From Guyanagaster necrorhizus (Eukaryota > Basidiomycota > Agaricomycetes > Agaricales > Physalacriaceae), in the NCBI RefSeq assembly GCF_019112545.1, contig NW_025064939.1, positions 133,011 to 197,010 of the forward strand: a stretch of DNA of 64,000 nt. The letters run 5' to 3'. A program made the position numbers and the translations under genes. Position 1 is the first letter of the stretch. Each line of letters starts with the position of its first letter. Positions 1 to 12,100 of this stretch are shown one piece after another. Under the pieces are notes generated by a model. It worked only from the letters and a program-made list of their open reading frames with translations, was not told the origin of the DNA and did not search any database.

Positions 1-543
1 TGGGGTATGAGAAGACATGGTTGATACCAGCCAAATGGTCGAATATATGAAATGAGGACTACTGTCTTTGTACCTCAAGACTATTTCTGACCTCGGACAT
101 AGCATCCCCATCGGATACAAGGAATGGAAGGCCAGAATCATCATCATGTGGCAAGAATGACAATGACAGAAGGCAGAATTGTCCACCCTATCATGAGATG
201 GACACAAGACTCAGGGACAGGGCTGGAAGCCCTCTGCCTCCCAGGCAACCACATCATCTAAGCCTGGTGGCTCAGCTCTAACTTCTCAATATGCCAAGAA
301 GCAAACTGGTACAGACATGACATATACTGGAATGGGCAAGCCAATGGACATGGATTGCCTCAAGAAGGGAGGAAAGTGTTTCAATTGCGGTCAGAAGGGT
401 CACATGGCATGGAACTGCCTGCAGAAGAAGAACAAGCACATGAGAGAAGAAATTCAGGTGCAAATTGCTGAATTGATGAAGGAAGATGAAGACCTTGGGC
501 ATGATGACAAGCCTGAGGAGATAAAAGGCAAGGCTGAGCAGTG
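1..543 (+). pseudogene. gag: gag 3' part of the Ty3/gypsy element (nucleocapsid zinc knuckle)
   Basis: The nucleocapsid part of Gag binds the element's RNA inside the virus-like particle. Positions 377-418 encode a CX2CX4HX4C knuckle (C-FNC-GQKGH-MAWNC), followed by a lysine- and glutamate-rich tail ending in a stop at 541-543. Upstream of 317 the frame contains stops and a glutamine-rich stretch, so it is decayed. The next frame (pol) opens at 541, overlapping the gag stop by 3 bases in a different phase, as expected for a Ty3/gypsy gag/pol boundary. The start lies outside the window. Confidence 0.85.
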
Positions 544-3500
544 AGCAATTCCACTGACTTGGCTGAGAAAATAAATGATGGATCACAAACTGCTGGACAG
601 ACTGACATTTTACCCTCTGTAGTACCATCCCCTATGCTTAAATTATGCATGCATTCGAATATACCAAACCCTATCATTCACCAATCAGAATCGCCTAAGG
701 AACCAATCCCAACAACTCAAGCACCGACGAAGGGCCAAAGAGATGCAGAGAGCCCCAAAGGTGCATTATCACTATCAACTCATCAAGCTAAAAAAATAAA
801 GCAGACTCAATTGCCCCTGGGCTGAACAGGGGCAGAGGACCCCACAACGTGGCTCAAGCTATTTGATACTGAATGGACTTGGTGAGCCATCAAGAATGCC
901 AAGGATGAAGCAGCAGTGAAAGCCATACTCAAGAACTGGATACACAAGACCCGAGCTGAAGAAGTGATCGATGAAATGATCACTGGAATGAAAACTGTGG
1001 GACGATGTCAGGCCTTGGAGTGGCTTGATGAATTACATGGACCACAAAAATTCATTTGACACACCAAATCCCCAGGATGGGATTTATTGACCAAAGCCCA
1101 GATTGAGATGTTAACATCCTGATCAACCCATGCAGTCACTGCCCTGATCGACAGCAGCTGCACAGGAAGTAGTATTAATCGAGCTTTTGTCAACAAGCAT
1201 CAATTGCCCACTCAGGCAACTGCAGTACCCATTCCTGTCTACAATGCAGACAGAACCAAGAACCAAGCCGGTTCGATTACCGAATATGTCGAGCTTAGGC
1301 TCACTATTGGTGATCACTCAGAACGAATTGACCTGACGGTAACTGACCTAGAAACCAAAGAAATATTCCTCGGTCATGATTGGCTAATCAGACATAATCC
1401 ACTAATCAACTGGAAGACCAGACACATCATTTTTGCTCAATGTTGTTGCTGGAAAATTCCATTTGAACTACCAGATAATGACCCTGAGGACCGATGGGAT
1501 GAAAAGATGGAAGATGGTGAAACAATCCTTGCCGTCAACCCACAAAGGGCCATTAGCATTCAAGCCATGCACCATGCCAATGACCTAGCAGCAAGGGCCA
1601 ATACAGAGAAAGAGGAAAGAATGTTTGAAGAAATAGTGCCCACATAGGCTCACAACTACCAGGATTTATTTGAAAAGGAAAGTTTTAACAAACTACCTGA
1701 TGTGAAACCTTGGGACCATGCCATTGAACTAATCCCTAACTCCAACATCAACCTGGACTGCAAATGCTACCCATTAAGCAACAATGAACAACAAGAACTG
1801 GACAAGTTCCTTCAGGAAAACTTGTCCAGTGGAAAGATCCAACCATCAAAGTCACCAATGGTATCACCCTTCTTTTTCATCAAAAAGAAGGATGGAAAAC
1901 TCTGGCCAGTACAAGATTATCGGAAGCTGAATGAGATGATGATCAAGAATCATTATCCACTTCCTCTGATCGCAGAGTTAATGGACAAACTCCAAGGTGC
2001 CAAGTATTATACGAAACTGGATGTCCAATGGGGATACAACAATGTGTGCATCAAAGAAGGCGATGAGTGGAAGGCCGCTTTCCAGACCAACTGAGGCCTA
2101 TTCGAGCTGACAGTTATGTTCTTTGGACTCACCAATTCGCTGGCTACCTTTCAGTGGATGATGAATGATATCTTCAAAGATCTCATCGCTACAGGGAAGG
2201 TAACAATCTATTTGGATGACATACTCATTATGTCAAAAACCAAGAAAGAACATCGAAGAATGATATGACAGGTGCTATCCTTGATGAGGAAGCATCAACT
2301 CTTCCTCAAGGCTGAAAAATGTGAATTTGAGGTATTAGAAACTGAATACCTCGGAGTCATTATCAGTGAAGGAAGCATCAGGATGGACCCCATCAAGATA
2401 GCAGGAGTAGCCGAATGGCCGGAACCAACCAAAAAGAAGGAATTACAATCATTTCTTGGATTCACCAATTTCTACCAATAGTTTATCTGAGATTACAGCA
2501 AGATAGTTCAACCAATGACACAATTAACCAGAAACTCCCTGTGGACTTGGGGAATTTTCCAATGGGATGTGTTTAACGACCTTAAATGCCATCTGACTGA
2601 AGACGTTATCTTGGCTATACCAAGCCAAGATGGAAGGTTCAAGGTGGAAGCTGACTCCAGTGAAGGCACAATTGGTGCCATACTGTCACAAGAACAAGAT
2701 GGCAAATAGCGATCTGTTGCCTTTATGTCAAAGGCACTCACAGTAACAGAGTGCAACTACGAAATTTATGACAAAGAGCTCCTCACCATAATGCTCGCCC
2801 TTGCCAAATGGTGGCATTATCTCATTGGAGCCAAAGAAACATTTGAAATCTGGACCGATCACCAAAATCTTTGATACTTCTGACAACCCCAAAAGCTTAA
2901 TCGAAGACAGGCCAGATGGGTCACTGAGTTATCAGAATACAGCTACACTTTGCATCACAAAGCTGGAGCAGCAAACAAGAAGGCTGACCTCCTCAGCCGC
3001 AGGGTGGATCATAACCAGGGAGGAGATGACAACAAGGAGGTTGTGTTATTATGACCAGAACACTTCCAAGCAATGATCATGCCAACAGAAGAAGAGATGC
3101 ATGAATGCATCAAGAGTGCCACTCAGGATCCACACAAGTGGGATCAGAAGATTGCCCCATCACTCAACCATGAGCGTGGGCTAAAGAAAGAAGGGGGATT
3201 AATCCGTTATGATGAACAGATCTACATTCTGAGAGATCAGGGACTTCGAGGTGACATCATCACCACCTGTCATGATCATGCGACCACTGAACACCCTGGG
3301 ATCACTAAAACAAAGGAATTAGTCTTGAGGGAGTATTGGTGGCCAAAAATGAACCATGATATCACCCGATATGTCAAGGCTTGCAAGGTTTGCCAATGAG
3401 GCAAGACTTCAACACAACCCAGAGCAGCTCCCCTTCACCCAAATGAGGTCCCTTCATCACTATAGACCCACATTTTGGTGGATATGATAACTGGACTTCC

Positions 3501-4827
3501 TGAAAGTGATGGCTATGATGCAATCATCATCATAGTCAATCCCTTCTCAAAAGCAATCATCCCGATCGCTTGCTTGACAGAACTTACATTGGAAGGATGG
3601 GTGAAAATACTATGCAATGAGGTATATGCAAAATATGGCATGCCTCAAGTGGTAATTTCAGACAGAGGGCCACAATTCGTATCCAAATTCTTGGATGACT
3701 TATACCAGCTCCTCAACATCAAACGAAATGCCTCAATGGCATATCACCCACAGACAGATGGCCAAACAGAATGGGCCAACCAAGAAATTGAAAAGTACCT
3801 TAGACTTTTCATCAACTACTGACAAGATGATTGGATGGAATGGCTAGCATTAGCAGCATTCCAACACAACAACAGAATTCACTCAGCAACAGGAAAAACC
3901 CTGTTCTTTGTGAACTATGGGTGGAATCCACCAGTGGCAGAAACAGGACGGGCCCATATGATGACACCAGCATCAAAAGATTTTGCACAATCAATGGCAA
4001 AAATCCATGAGGAGACCAAGACAGCCCTTAAAAAGGCTGCTTCAACAATGAAGAAGGCATATGACAAACACCGATGAGCAGCGCATCAATATTCAATCAA
4101 CAACAAGGTTTGGTTGGACACAACAAACCTGCATTTACCAAGACCTAAATAAAAACTTGCAGACAAATAAACAGGACTATTCAAAGTCCTATGCAAAATC
4201 GGAAACTCTGCATACAGGTTGCAGATTCCTGCAACTTGGAAAATTCATAATGTTTTCAATGAATCATTATTAACACCATACATGGTATCAGCATTCCCAA
4301 ACCAAGAATGACCACCTCCACTGGCACCAGAACTGATCGATGATGAAGAACACTATGAAATCGATGAAGTTCTAAACCACAGAACCCAAAAGGTTAAAGC
4401 ACAAGGGGGAGGCATGAAAACAACAGTTGACTATCTCATCAGCTGGAAGGGATATGGACCAGAATCAAATCAATGGGTCAACGAAAAACACATGAATGCA
4501 GAGGATGCCATTCGGGACTACGAACACAAAATCAATAAATTGGATGTGAAAGGGGTCATGTCTAACATTATATCTGCAAAAACAGATGTGGCGACAACAG
4601 GAAGGGAGACGATGTCTAGCCAGATATATATCAACCAATCTGCTGACAGCAGAAGACATGTTAAAGAGAACAATGAAGATGACCCTGTGATGGACAAGCC
4701 AGAAATAGTGGGGACATACAGCAAAGAGCAATGTATGACCCCTTCAACTCATTTGAAGCCTGCCACTGAAAGGATGAGAGGTTCAGCAGATCAGCCACCT
4801 CCTTCCAGCAGGGAAGACTTACTCTAA
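541..4827 (+). pseudogene. pol: pol polyprotein of the Ty3/gypsy element, one frame with about 20 stops
   Basis: Domains in order: aspartic protease near 1141-1450 (motif ALIDSS, where ALIDSG is usual), reverse transcriptase about 1702-2500 with YLDD at 2209-2220, RNase H about 2515-3000 (TDHQNL, ANKKADLLSRR), integrase zinc finger about 3270-3399 (H2C2, ending CKVC), and integrase core about 3475-3830. The core carries D in VDMITGLP, D in ISDRGPQF and E in the TEWANQEIE stretch. The chromodomain lies at about 4414-4530 (DYLISWKGYGPESNQWV). All domains share one frame from 541 to 4827 with no net frameshift. In-frame stops begin at 823, 883, 1057, 1120, 1645, 2092, 2266, 2479, 2488, 2707, 2872, 2881, 3052, 3397, 3463, 3820, 4075, 4150, 4168 and 4309. 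Fourteen are TGA, mostly where relatives have arginine. The copy is non-functional. Confidence 0.92.
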
Positions 4828-4864
4828 CTCAACCATCAGGATGATGGTCTTAAGGAGAGGGTAA

Positions 4865-5385
4865 TGTTATGATTTTTCCTATTTTCTTTTCTTTTTTCCC
4901 TTGGAAATGACCCCTATCTTTGCTTAGTCAGGGCACTTAGGCCAGCGCTTAGGACTGTGGGAATGCTTAGCTCAGCAACTCAGTCAGTCACTCTCCTATC
5001 GCACTGCTGTGTGCTGTGAAGAGAGAGACAGTACTCCTTTTGTCTCTGACTTGCAGTGCAATGATAACAGCACAACAGCAAGACAACAGCTTTTGTGGAG
5101 AGCCTGGCAACAGCAGGGGTAACAGCTCTACAACAGACAATATCTTTTGTGAACAGTTATTAATAGCCAGATAACAGAACAGTATTTAAGCAGCTTAGTT
5201 CTCGCTGTAATACTCCAGTCTCAAACTAAAGTTTATTCTTCACCATCTACTCTTGAGCTCAAGCTTCTTGCCATGCCTTGAACCACTATCACTATTACCT
5301 TGTGAACTCAGTCAGTCTAACCTGAAGTGCGAGGTTCTGAACTGTTTATCACATGTTAATAGTCATGTGGGATTTGGGCTTAACA
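4865..5385 (+). repeat. 3' LTR of the first Ty3/gypsy element (521 bp)
   Basis: It begins TGTTATGATTTTTCC just after a purine-rich tract (AAGGAGAGGGTAA), the usual polypurine primer site, and ends GGGCTTAACA. The 5-bp inverted ends TGTTA/TAACA fit Ty3/gypsy LTRs. A TATTTAAG box near 5184 is a plausible promoter. A related LTR starting TGTTACAATTTTTCC occurs at 6110, and related minus-strand copies occur at 15712 and 17480. Confidence 0.85.
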
Positions 5386-6109
5386 GGCTTGCAGCATTCC
5401 AACATAACAATCAGATCCACACTACCACTGGAAAGACCCTCTTCTTCATAAACCACAGCCAATATCCCCTTATTTCCCAGACCTTGCATCTCCATACCTT
5501 GACACCCACCTCCACTGACTTTGCTGCCAAAATGGCAAAGATTCACCTAGAAACAAAAATGGCACTGGAAAAAGCAGCCACCATGATGAAGATCCAATAC
5601 AACAAACACTGACAACAAGCCCATAGCTACACAATCAATAACAAAGTGTGGCTTGATACATCTAATCTCCACCTACCTCACCCAAAACAGAAACTCACTG
5701 ATAAGCACACCAGCCTTTTCACCATCCTTGCAAAAATAGATGTATCAGCTTACAAACTCTAATTACCTCTGCACTGGTGCATTCATAACACATTCAATAA
5801 GTCACTCTTGACACTGTACATTGCCCCAGCATTCTCTAATCAGGAATGACCACCTCTCCCACTGCCCAATCTCATTGAGGATAAGGAACACTACAAGATT
5901 GACCAAGTTCTCAACCATAAAACATGCAGGGTCAAGGCATGGAGAGAGGGTATGACTACAACCACTGACTATCTAGTCAGCTGGAAGAGATATGGATCAG
6001 AGTCAAACCAATGGGTCAATGAAAAACAGATGAATGCTGATGCTGCCATACACAATTATAAACTATCCTTAAATTAAGCCATTGGGATAATGGTATTAAA
6101 AATGGGGGA
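5386..6109 (+). pseudogene. Truncated relative: integrase C-terminus and chromodomain
   Basis: It starts in mid-integrase (LAAFQHNNQIHTTTGKTL) directly after the upstream LTR and parallels 3853-4560 of the first element. It continues to a chromodomain-like segment near 5960-6030 (TDYLVSWKRYGSESNQWV). Stops such as TGA at 5611 replace arginine. It ends in a polypurine tract (AATGGGGGA) just before an LTR. It reads as the 3' remnant of an older chromovirus that was split by the first element. Confidence 0.85.
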
Positions 6110-6562
6110 TGTTACAATTTTTCCTATTATTTCTTATTATTCTCTTTCTTTTACCTCTATGCTTAGTCAGAGCACCTAACACAGACACTCAGGATTGTGG
6201 GATAACTTTAATCAGCACTCCCCATTGTTCCACAACATATAGCAATGCTCTAACAACAGACAGCCATCCTTTTGTAGGTAACCACAGCAGCCTACAATAA
6301 TGTGCACTATAACACAGACACTTACAATTAGTAGTACTATATTTATCTAGGAGACAAATAGTATATAAGTAGCATAGCCAATGCTATGTATCTCTAGTCT
6401 CAAACTATCCTTAATTCTACCATTCTATCTTGAGTCAACTAGTATTGACCTTGAGACACAACTAATAGAATCCACATATAGTGAACTCAGATGTGATTGT
6501 ATGAGCACAATACAGCATCTGTTTATCATGTGTTTATAGTCATATGTCAACTGAGTCTAACA
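6110..6562 (+). repeat. LTR of the truncated chromovirus (about 453 bp)
   Basis: It starts TGTTACAATTTTTCC after a polypurine tract and ends GAGTCTAACA, matching the ends of the 4865-5385 LTR. A TATATAAG box lies near 6362. Its 3' 90 bases match, on the opposite strand, the start of the solo LTR at 15712. The sequence after 6562 belongs to another gypsy lineage. Confidence 0.8.
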
Positions 6563-7600
6563 CTCTGAGGCAAAGTGGCTCTGGAAGACATCCAATGGCT
6601 ACAATGAGACTATCAGCAAGTGCAACTGGGCCATGTTCAAGAATGATCTTACAGAGGTTTTCTATTCATCATGCAAATACAAACACTTATTATAAGAATT
6701 TCAGAAGCTTACAAGAAAGTGGTGGTGTCAGGAGATGACTAGTAAAGCTGACCTTAACTGCTATCACTGTCAATTTCAGCTGATTGCTAAGGCATTGAAG
6801 ACAAAGGGTGTCATCTCTGACAATAAAGAGCACCATACATTTTGGAAGGGTTTTGACTGTCATACAAAGGAATGGATTGAGGACTGTATTTGTCATATTG
6901 ATGCCAGCTGAGACCATGATGAGCCACCAACCATCAAGAATATTCTGGCTGCAGATCACTGGGTCCTCTGTTCTGCTGTTTATGATACTGACTCTGAGGA
7001 TGATACCTCTTGACATTGATCTCACAAGAGAAAGAAGATTATGTCCTCTAACATCAAGTCATCAGATTCAGATGAAGACACATCTCACAAAGCCAAAAAG
7101 AGTAGTGAGATACAAATGAAGAAAGTTTCTGGCACTTCAGTGTATAATTTGCAGTCAGCACTTGAAAAGCTCTCTCTCACTCAGATGACCACTATTCAAG
7201 CAATGCTATAGTCCTTTGTTCAGTCTCTCAGCTTGCCACTCTCTGATTTAACATTTGCAACAACATACCAGTTCAAGAATCCTGCCTTCCAAGCACAGAA
7301 CAACTCTCTGTTTCAAAACTGACCAGCTGGCTGTTTCTTCTGTGGTGAGACTGGCCATTTTGTGGCAGAATGCTTCTGAGTGAAGGTCTATATCAGTGCA
7401 AACCAAATTAGTGTCCTTGGATGCTGCTTCTGCTATCATGATGGCAGCTTTATTTGCTGGCACCAATGGCATAGCTGTCTGAAGGCCTCAGTTGATGAAG
7501 TCTTTGGTAGTTCCTTCCCTCCACCTACTATCTCTACAGGCACTGCACTATCAGCTACTCCATCCACACAGGCTTCTCAGCCACAGAAGAAAGTTTTTTA
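6563..7600 (+). pseudogene. gag: gag of a second gypsy lineage, degenerate
   Basis: Stop-broken frames with long acidic and serine-rich stretches lead to a CCHC knuckle at about 7330-7377 (CFFCGETGHFVAEC). That knuckle style recurs in basidiomycete gypsy gag proteins, with an acidic patch (YDTDSEDD) upstream near 6980-7010. TGA stops interrupt it repeatedly. The usual region between knuckle and protease is split by the LTR-like insertion that begins at 7627 and resumes near 9160. Confidence 0.7.
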
Positions 7601-7626
7601 GATAGCATAGTAATATACCTGCTGCA

Positions 7627-9150
7627 TGTTCAGGCATGTAATTTTGTGAATTATAACAATACATGGACTGTATCACAGTCTACTATGCATGGAATAAAGA
7701 ATATGGCTAGAGCACAGTGAAATAGGACATATATGACAGCTGGCTTGAGTGATGATGGATGGAGAGCATAGCCTAGCAGCAGGATGATACCAGAGGGGGT
7801 TATACTGTGTATGAGATCCCAGCACTTGATAATAATTATGCTAATACAAGTACAGAAAGACCTACTAAAAATAAAGAGTGCATGACCAAAATACAATCAG
7901 GACTCTGTGCTCAACTTTGTATCACATTGATCAATGATGCATAGATATTAAATTGCCAAGGGACATATTCTATAACAGAGCATTGGTACACAATGAGATA
8001 AATCTGAATATTAGAGAGATTGGCTGAGAAATAAGAGGATTTGGTGAAAGAAATAACCAGAAGTAATCTCAGGAGTCTAGAATGACTCCTGTGCATTGAT
8101 TAATTGCATCAGAGAGATAAGAAAGTGAAGAGACCAGTGACCAGGCCACTAACAGAGATAACTAGTGTCAGATTGCATAGAAACAAATGGCAGTCCCAAT
8201 CCAGAGCAGAATATGCATGTCAGACTATGACATGCATGTGAATGATATGCTAGAGACTCTGTTCCAGAGTCCCATGCTTTGGAATTACTATATTTGATGT
8301 GTCTTAGTAAGTACAGTAGTAGATTATTTAAGTACCACATTGTAAGAGTAATAGACAAGTTTCTGACCCCTCACAGTTGTGGTATACTGTGCATAGAAAG
8401 CCTTGCACTATAGCTCTGGGTTTGTGTTTGTTACTTCAGATAAGAGAATAGACACATTATTGATATCATAAAGAGATATTTGAGAACTGTGTGAGGCACA
8501 AAAGTTTGCAAGAGACTTGAATTCGATTTAATAAGAGGTTTTGAATTGTGCTCTAGCCTGAGAATAAGAGAGCAGTGTCTGAAGGACACTATCCTGAGTT
8601 TTTGAGGTGTTTGTGATGTGTGGTGCTACAGGTGGCAGAGGTCTAAACCCTTTGGCCTGTGGATGGAGTTACTTGTGATATTTCTGCAGATCAGCAGAGG
8701 TTCAAACTCTTTGGGTCTGTCAGACAGTGTTTTATTGTGTTTTGTGCCTCTGGATCACATAGGTTTGAGTCCTGCAGATCTATGATCAGTTTGGAAACTT
8801 GTGCACAGAGGTTTGAAACCTTTGGCACTTGTGGATATGTTTGTGATTAGTTTCTGCTTAGAGCACAAAGCTTTGCATTGTGTAGTGTGTGTTTGGAGAT
8901 TTAGAATTGATCTGAGCTGTGCTTGGAACTGTTTTGAGAGTTTTGTGGAAGTGTTTTGATATATCATATTGAGCTACAGTACTCTTTGCCTTGAGGCCTG
9001 GCAACACTTGTGGCCATCTTTTGCTTTGATAAAATAAAAAGCTTCAAGACTTAGAGAGATCTGAGACAGTTGTATATATGCTATTGCTACTTGCATGCAG
9101 TGAAATTATTTGAGAAGACAGTTGTACTTGCTACAGCTACTTTATCACAT
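7627..9150 (+). repeat. LTR-like insertion inside the second gypsy element (right end uncertain)
   Basis: It starts TGTTCAGGCATGTAATT and shares roughly the first 100 bases with 62786-62885, including a small hairpin around ACATGGACTG. It holds no coding frame and separates the gag knuckle from the acidic linker that precedes the protease, which fits an inserted LTR. It contains four to five degenerate copies of a roughly 57-base tandem repeat (8636-8880). I could not fix the 3' end or a target duplication, so 9150 is approximate. Confidence 0.5.
8636..8880. repeat. Degenerate tandem repeat, unit about 57 bp
   Basis: Copies of a core like GCAGAGGTTTGAAACCTTTGG begin near 8636, 8694, 8757, 8805 and 8866, spaced 48-63 bases apart. 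The cores vary by several substitutions. The repeat sits inside the LTR-like insertion. Confidence 0.55.
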
Positions 9151-9159
9151 TATAATCCT

Positions 9160-12100
9160 CCCATGAACTAAGAGTATTGTGTGTGTGTTGGTATGGGTGT
9201 GACCAGTGGATAGCACTCTGCTGTGACCATTTTCACCTTGTGAACATGCAAAACCTCTTCAACAGCATTTGACAGAGGCCCTGAATGTACCACCATAGCA
9301 TTTATAGAGGAGGTTGAAGAGATACCTGAGGTTGCACAGGTTGCAGCTATTACTGAAAGTGATGAGGAGATTTGATAGGATTTCTTAAAGATGGAATGTG
9401 ATGATGTAGATGATCCAGAGAGCAACATTGATGTTGCTGCAATCACATGAGTACAAGCAAAGAAGAAAACAGAACCAAATAAAGATATGCTGCTGCTACT
9501 AGAGAAAGAGGATAGAAAACATGAGGCTAAGACAGATGCTATAGAACTACCTATGCCTCTGTTCACAGAACAAGAATCAGCACAAGCAAAGTCAAAAGAA
9601 GATGCTACCACACTAGAGCCAATGTACAATGCATAGCAACCTGCCTACCAACATAAAACTCAGCTCAATGATCTTACCACTATATCATGCATTTACCAGC
9701 AGATTCTAGACACACCAATTTTTATGCCCATATGTGACCTATATGCAATCAGCAAGGACCTTACATGAGAAGCCACCATGAACAAATGCACAAATTGTAT
9801 ATCCAACCAGTCCTTCATTGCCACTTCCTCTCTTGCCCATATGAGCTTCCCTCTTCTCTCTCTTGACTATGCAACACCCCTGTGTACTATCAATGTCTCC
9901 ACCTCTGGAAAACCATCTGAGCCTGCTCTTCTTGATGAAGGGTCAGAAATTATAGTCATTTGAAAGGATCTAGCTAAGGAATATGGCTTGAATATCAATA
10001 GACACTGTAAGATGGTTATGGAGACTGTTGCTGATGTAAAAGACAAATTACCTGGCTGTGGAGAGAAACTCAAAATTATTGTCAATGGTCTCATCATCAT
10101 GGCACATGTATTTATTCTGTCTAAAGCCCCATACTGTATCCTTTTAGGGTGTCTATGGCAGTGTGCTGTCTGTCTTGAAAAATGGAAGACTAGTACAGGT
10201 GTCACCATTTGCATCTAGGAGCCAATTTACCTGTATTCTGACTACTGTAAAATTGCTGTGATAAAGGGCAAATGGGCTGCAGGCAGGCTGGTCAACATAC
10301 TGTAAACCATTGACAATGTGGTGGAAGAATGAAGACAAGAATCAGGAGTTCCCAAACATGGACCAGATTTGATGACCACTGTTACTAATACATACTCACT
10401 CATCAACTCTGTACTATCTGACACCTTTACATTCAATAACACCTCTCATTGTATGCTATACAAGAGTGTAGACAGGAAAGCCAGCCAGATACCAGTGACA
10501 CTACTAGAACAAGCCAAGATCTGCTGCTACTTCTCTGAAGACCCATTGCTCTCTCTCCCTCTATTGTCCCCATTTTCTATTGACTTCCAACCCTCTGTCT
10601 GGCTCATCCAGAAACATCTTCAGTCACTTTGCATATTGCAGAATGAATTTTTGCTTCTAGAAGAATGTTGGCTGGCTGTTAATGTCTTGATGAATAATGC
10701 TACTGCTATTGCATTCACAAGCAATAAATGAGAATGCTTACATGATGACTATGTCAGCTCTGTTATTATTCTGCTCATGGAACATGAACCTTGGGCTTGT
10801 AAATTCATTCTCATCCCTCCTGACATCTGGAATCAGATTATCCAGCAAGTTGAAGAGAAGGTTCAGTAAGGCCTTTGAGAGCCATCTGATAGCTTTTACT
10901 CTACCCAATGGTTCTGTATTAGCAAGAAGGATGGAAAAATCAGAATAGTCATCAACCCTAATAAGATGAATCAATATACCATCCAAACAATGGGACCATC
11001 ACCCCTCTCAGACCAGTACTATGAACATGCTGCTGGCCAAGAAATCTATATGAGAATTGACCTACTCTCTGGTTATGATCAGCACAGCCTGAATATCTCC
11101 TCCTATGATCTTACAACTATTGATATCCACTTCAGACCTATATGACTGACCACTCTGCCAAAAGGTTGGACTAGCTCTGTCAATATATTCCATCACAATA
11201 TTGCATTCATCCTTTAACATGAAACTGATGTTATGCCAAACTTCATTGATAATATTGATGTCCTTGGTCCTCAAACTGGCTACAAGCTTCCTAATGGTGA
11301 CTACAAATGGCACTCTGAAAACAGTTGGATTTGAAAGTTTGTATGAGATCACTTATGCAATGTCAACCAGATACTGTATCATCTTAAGCATGCAGGTGCT
11401 ACCATCTCTGTGAAGAAGCTATGAGTAGAGGTGCCTGAGTTAGTTATGCTTAGACAACTCTGTAGCTATAAAGGATAGTTACCTGAAAATGTTGCTGTTT
11501 GCAAAATCAAGACATGGCTGCCATGCTGTAGTGTCAAACATGTTCACAGATTTCTGGGTCTCTCTGATACTGTATGAATATAGATCTGTAACTATGCTGC
11601 TATCTCCTACCCCCTTGTCAAGCTCACCTTCAAGGATGTTTCCTTTTCTTGGACTTCTGATCACTAGTCAGCAATGGATGCTCTCAAAAATAGCATAGTT
11701 ACTTGTCCAACCATATATCCAATTGACTATCATTCAGGATGTGATGTCATACTATCTGTTGACTCTTCAGAAATTGCTTATGGCTTCATCTTACAGCAAT
11801 TTGGGATTGATGATCAGTGTCACATTATTTGGTTTAGCTCAATTGCATGGTCTGATATAGAGCTGTGCTACTCCCAAGCCAAGATTGAACTGCAAGGCTT
11901 GTGACATGCCCTGCATACTATCTAAATCTATTTGGTTGGGTTGAAACATTTTCTCATTGAGATAGATGCCAAGTACATATAGGGAATGTTAAACAACTCT
12001 GACTTGCATCTGAATGCCTTGGTGAATCAGTGGATTGCTGTCATCTTGATGTTCAATTTTACCTTAGTCCATATTCCAGCAGAACACTTCAAGAGACATA

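Larger units (their letters stand above)
1..5385 (+). mobile_element. Degenerate chromodomain Ty3/gypsy retrotransposon, 5' part outside the window
   Basis: Order seen: gag with a CCHC zinc knuckle, aspartic protease, reverse transcriptase, RNase H, integrase, chromodomain, then a 3' LTR that starts TGTTA and ends TAACA. This order with a C-terminal chromodomain defines the chromovirus branch of Ty3/gypsy, whose integrase is thought to steer insertion toward modified chromatin. The 5' LTR and gag start lie left of the window. The copy cannot make protein because pol holds about 20 in-frame stops. The 3' LTR directly abuts an integrase fragment of a related element, so this copy appears to have inserted into it. 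Confidence 0.93.

Noticed and set aside
541..4827. TGA as a recoded sense codon (tryptophan or selenocysteine) in the retroelement
   Set aside because: The TGA positions match arginine, not tryptophan, in relatives. Host genes here (NmrA, MADS) use TGG for Trp, and TAG and TAA stops are also present in the same frame.
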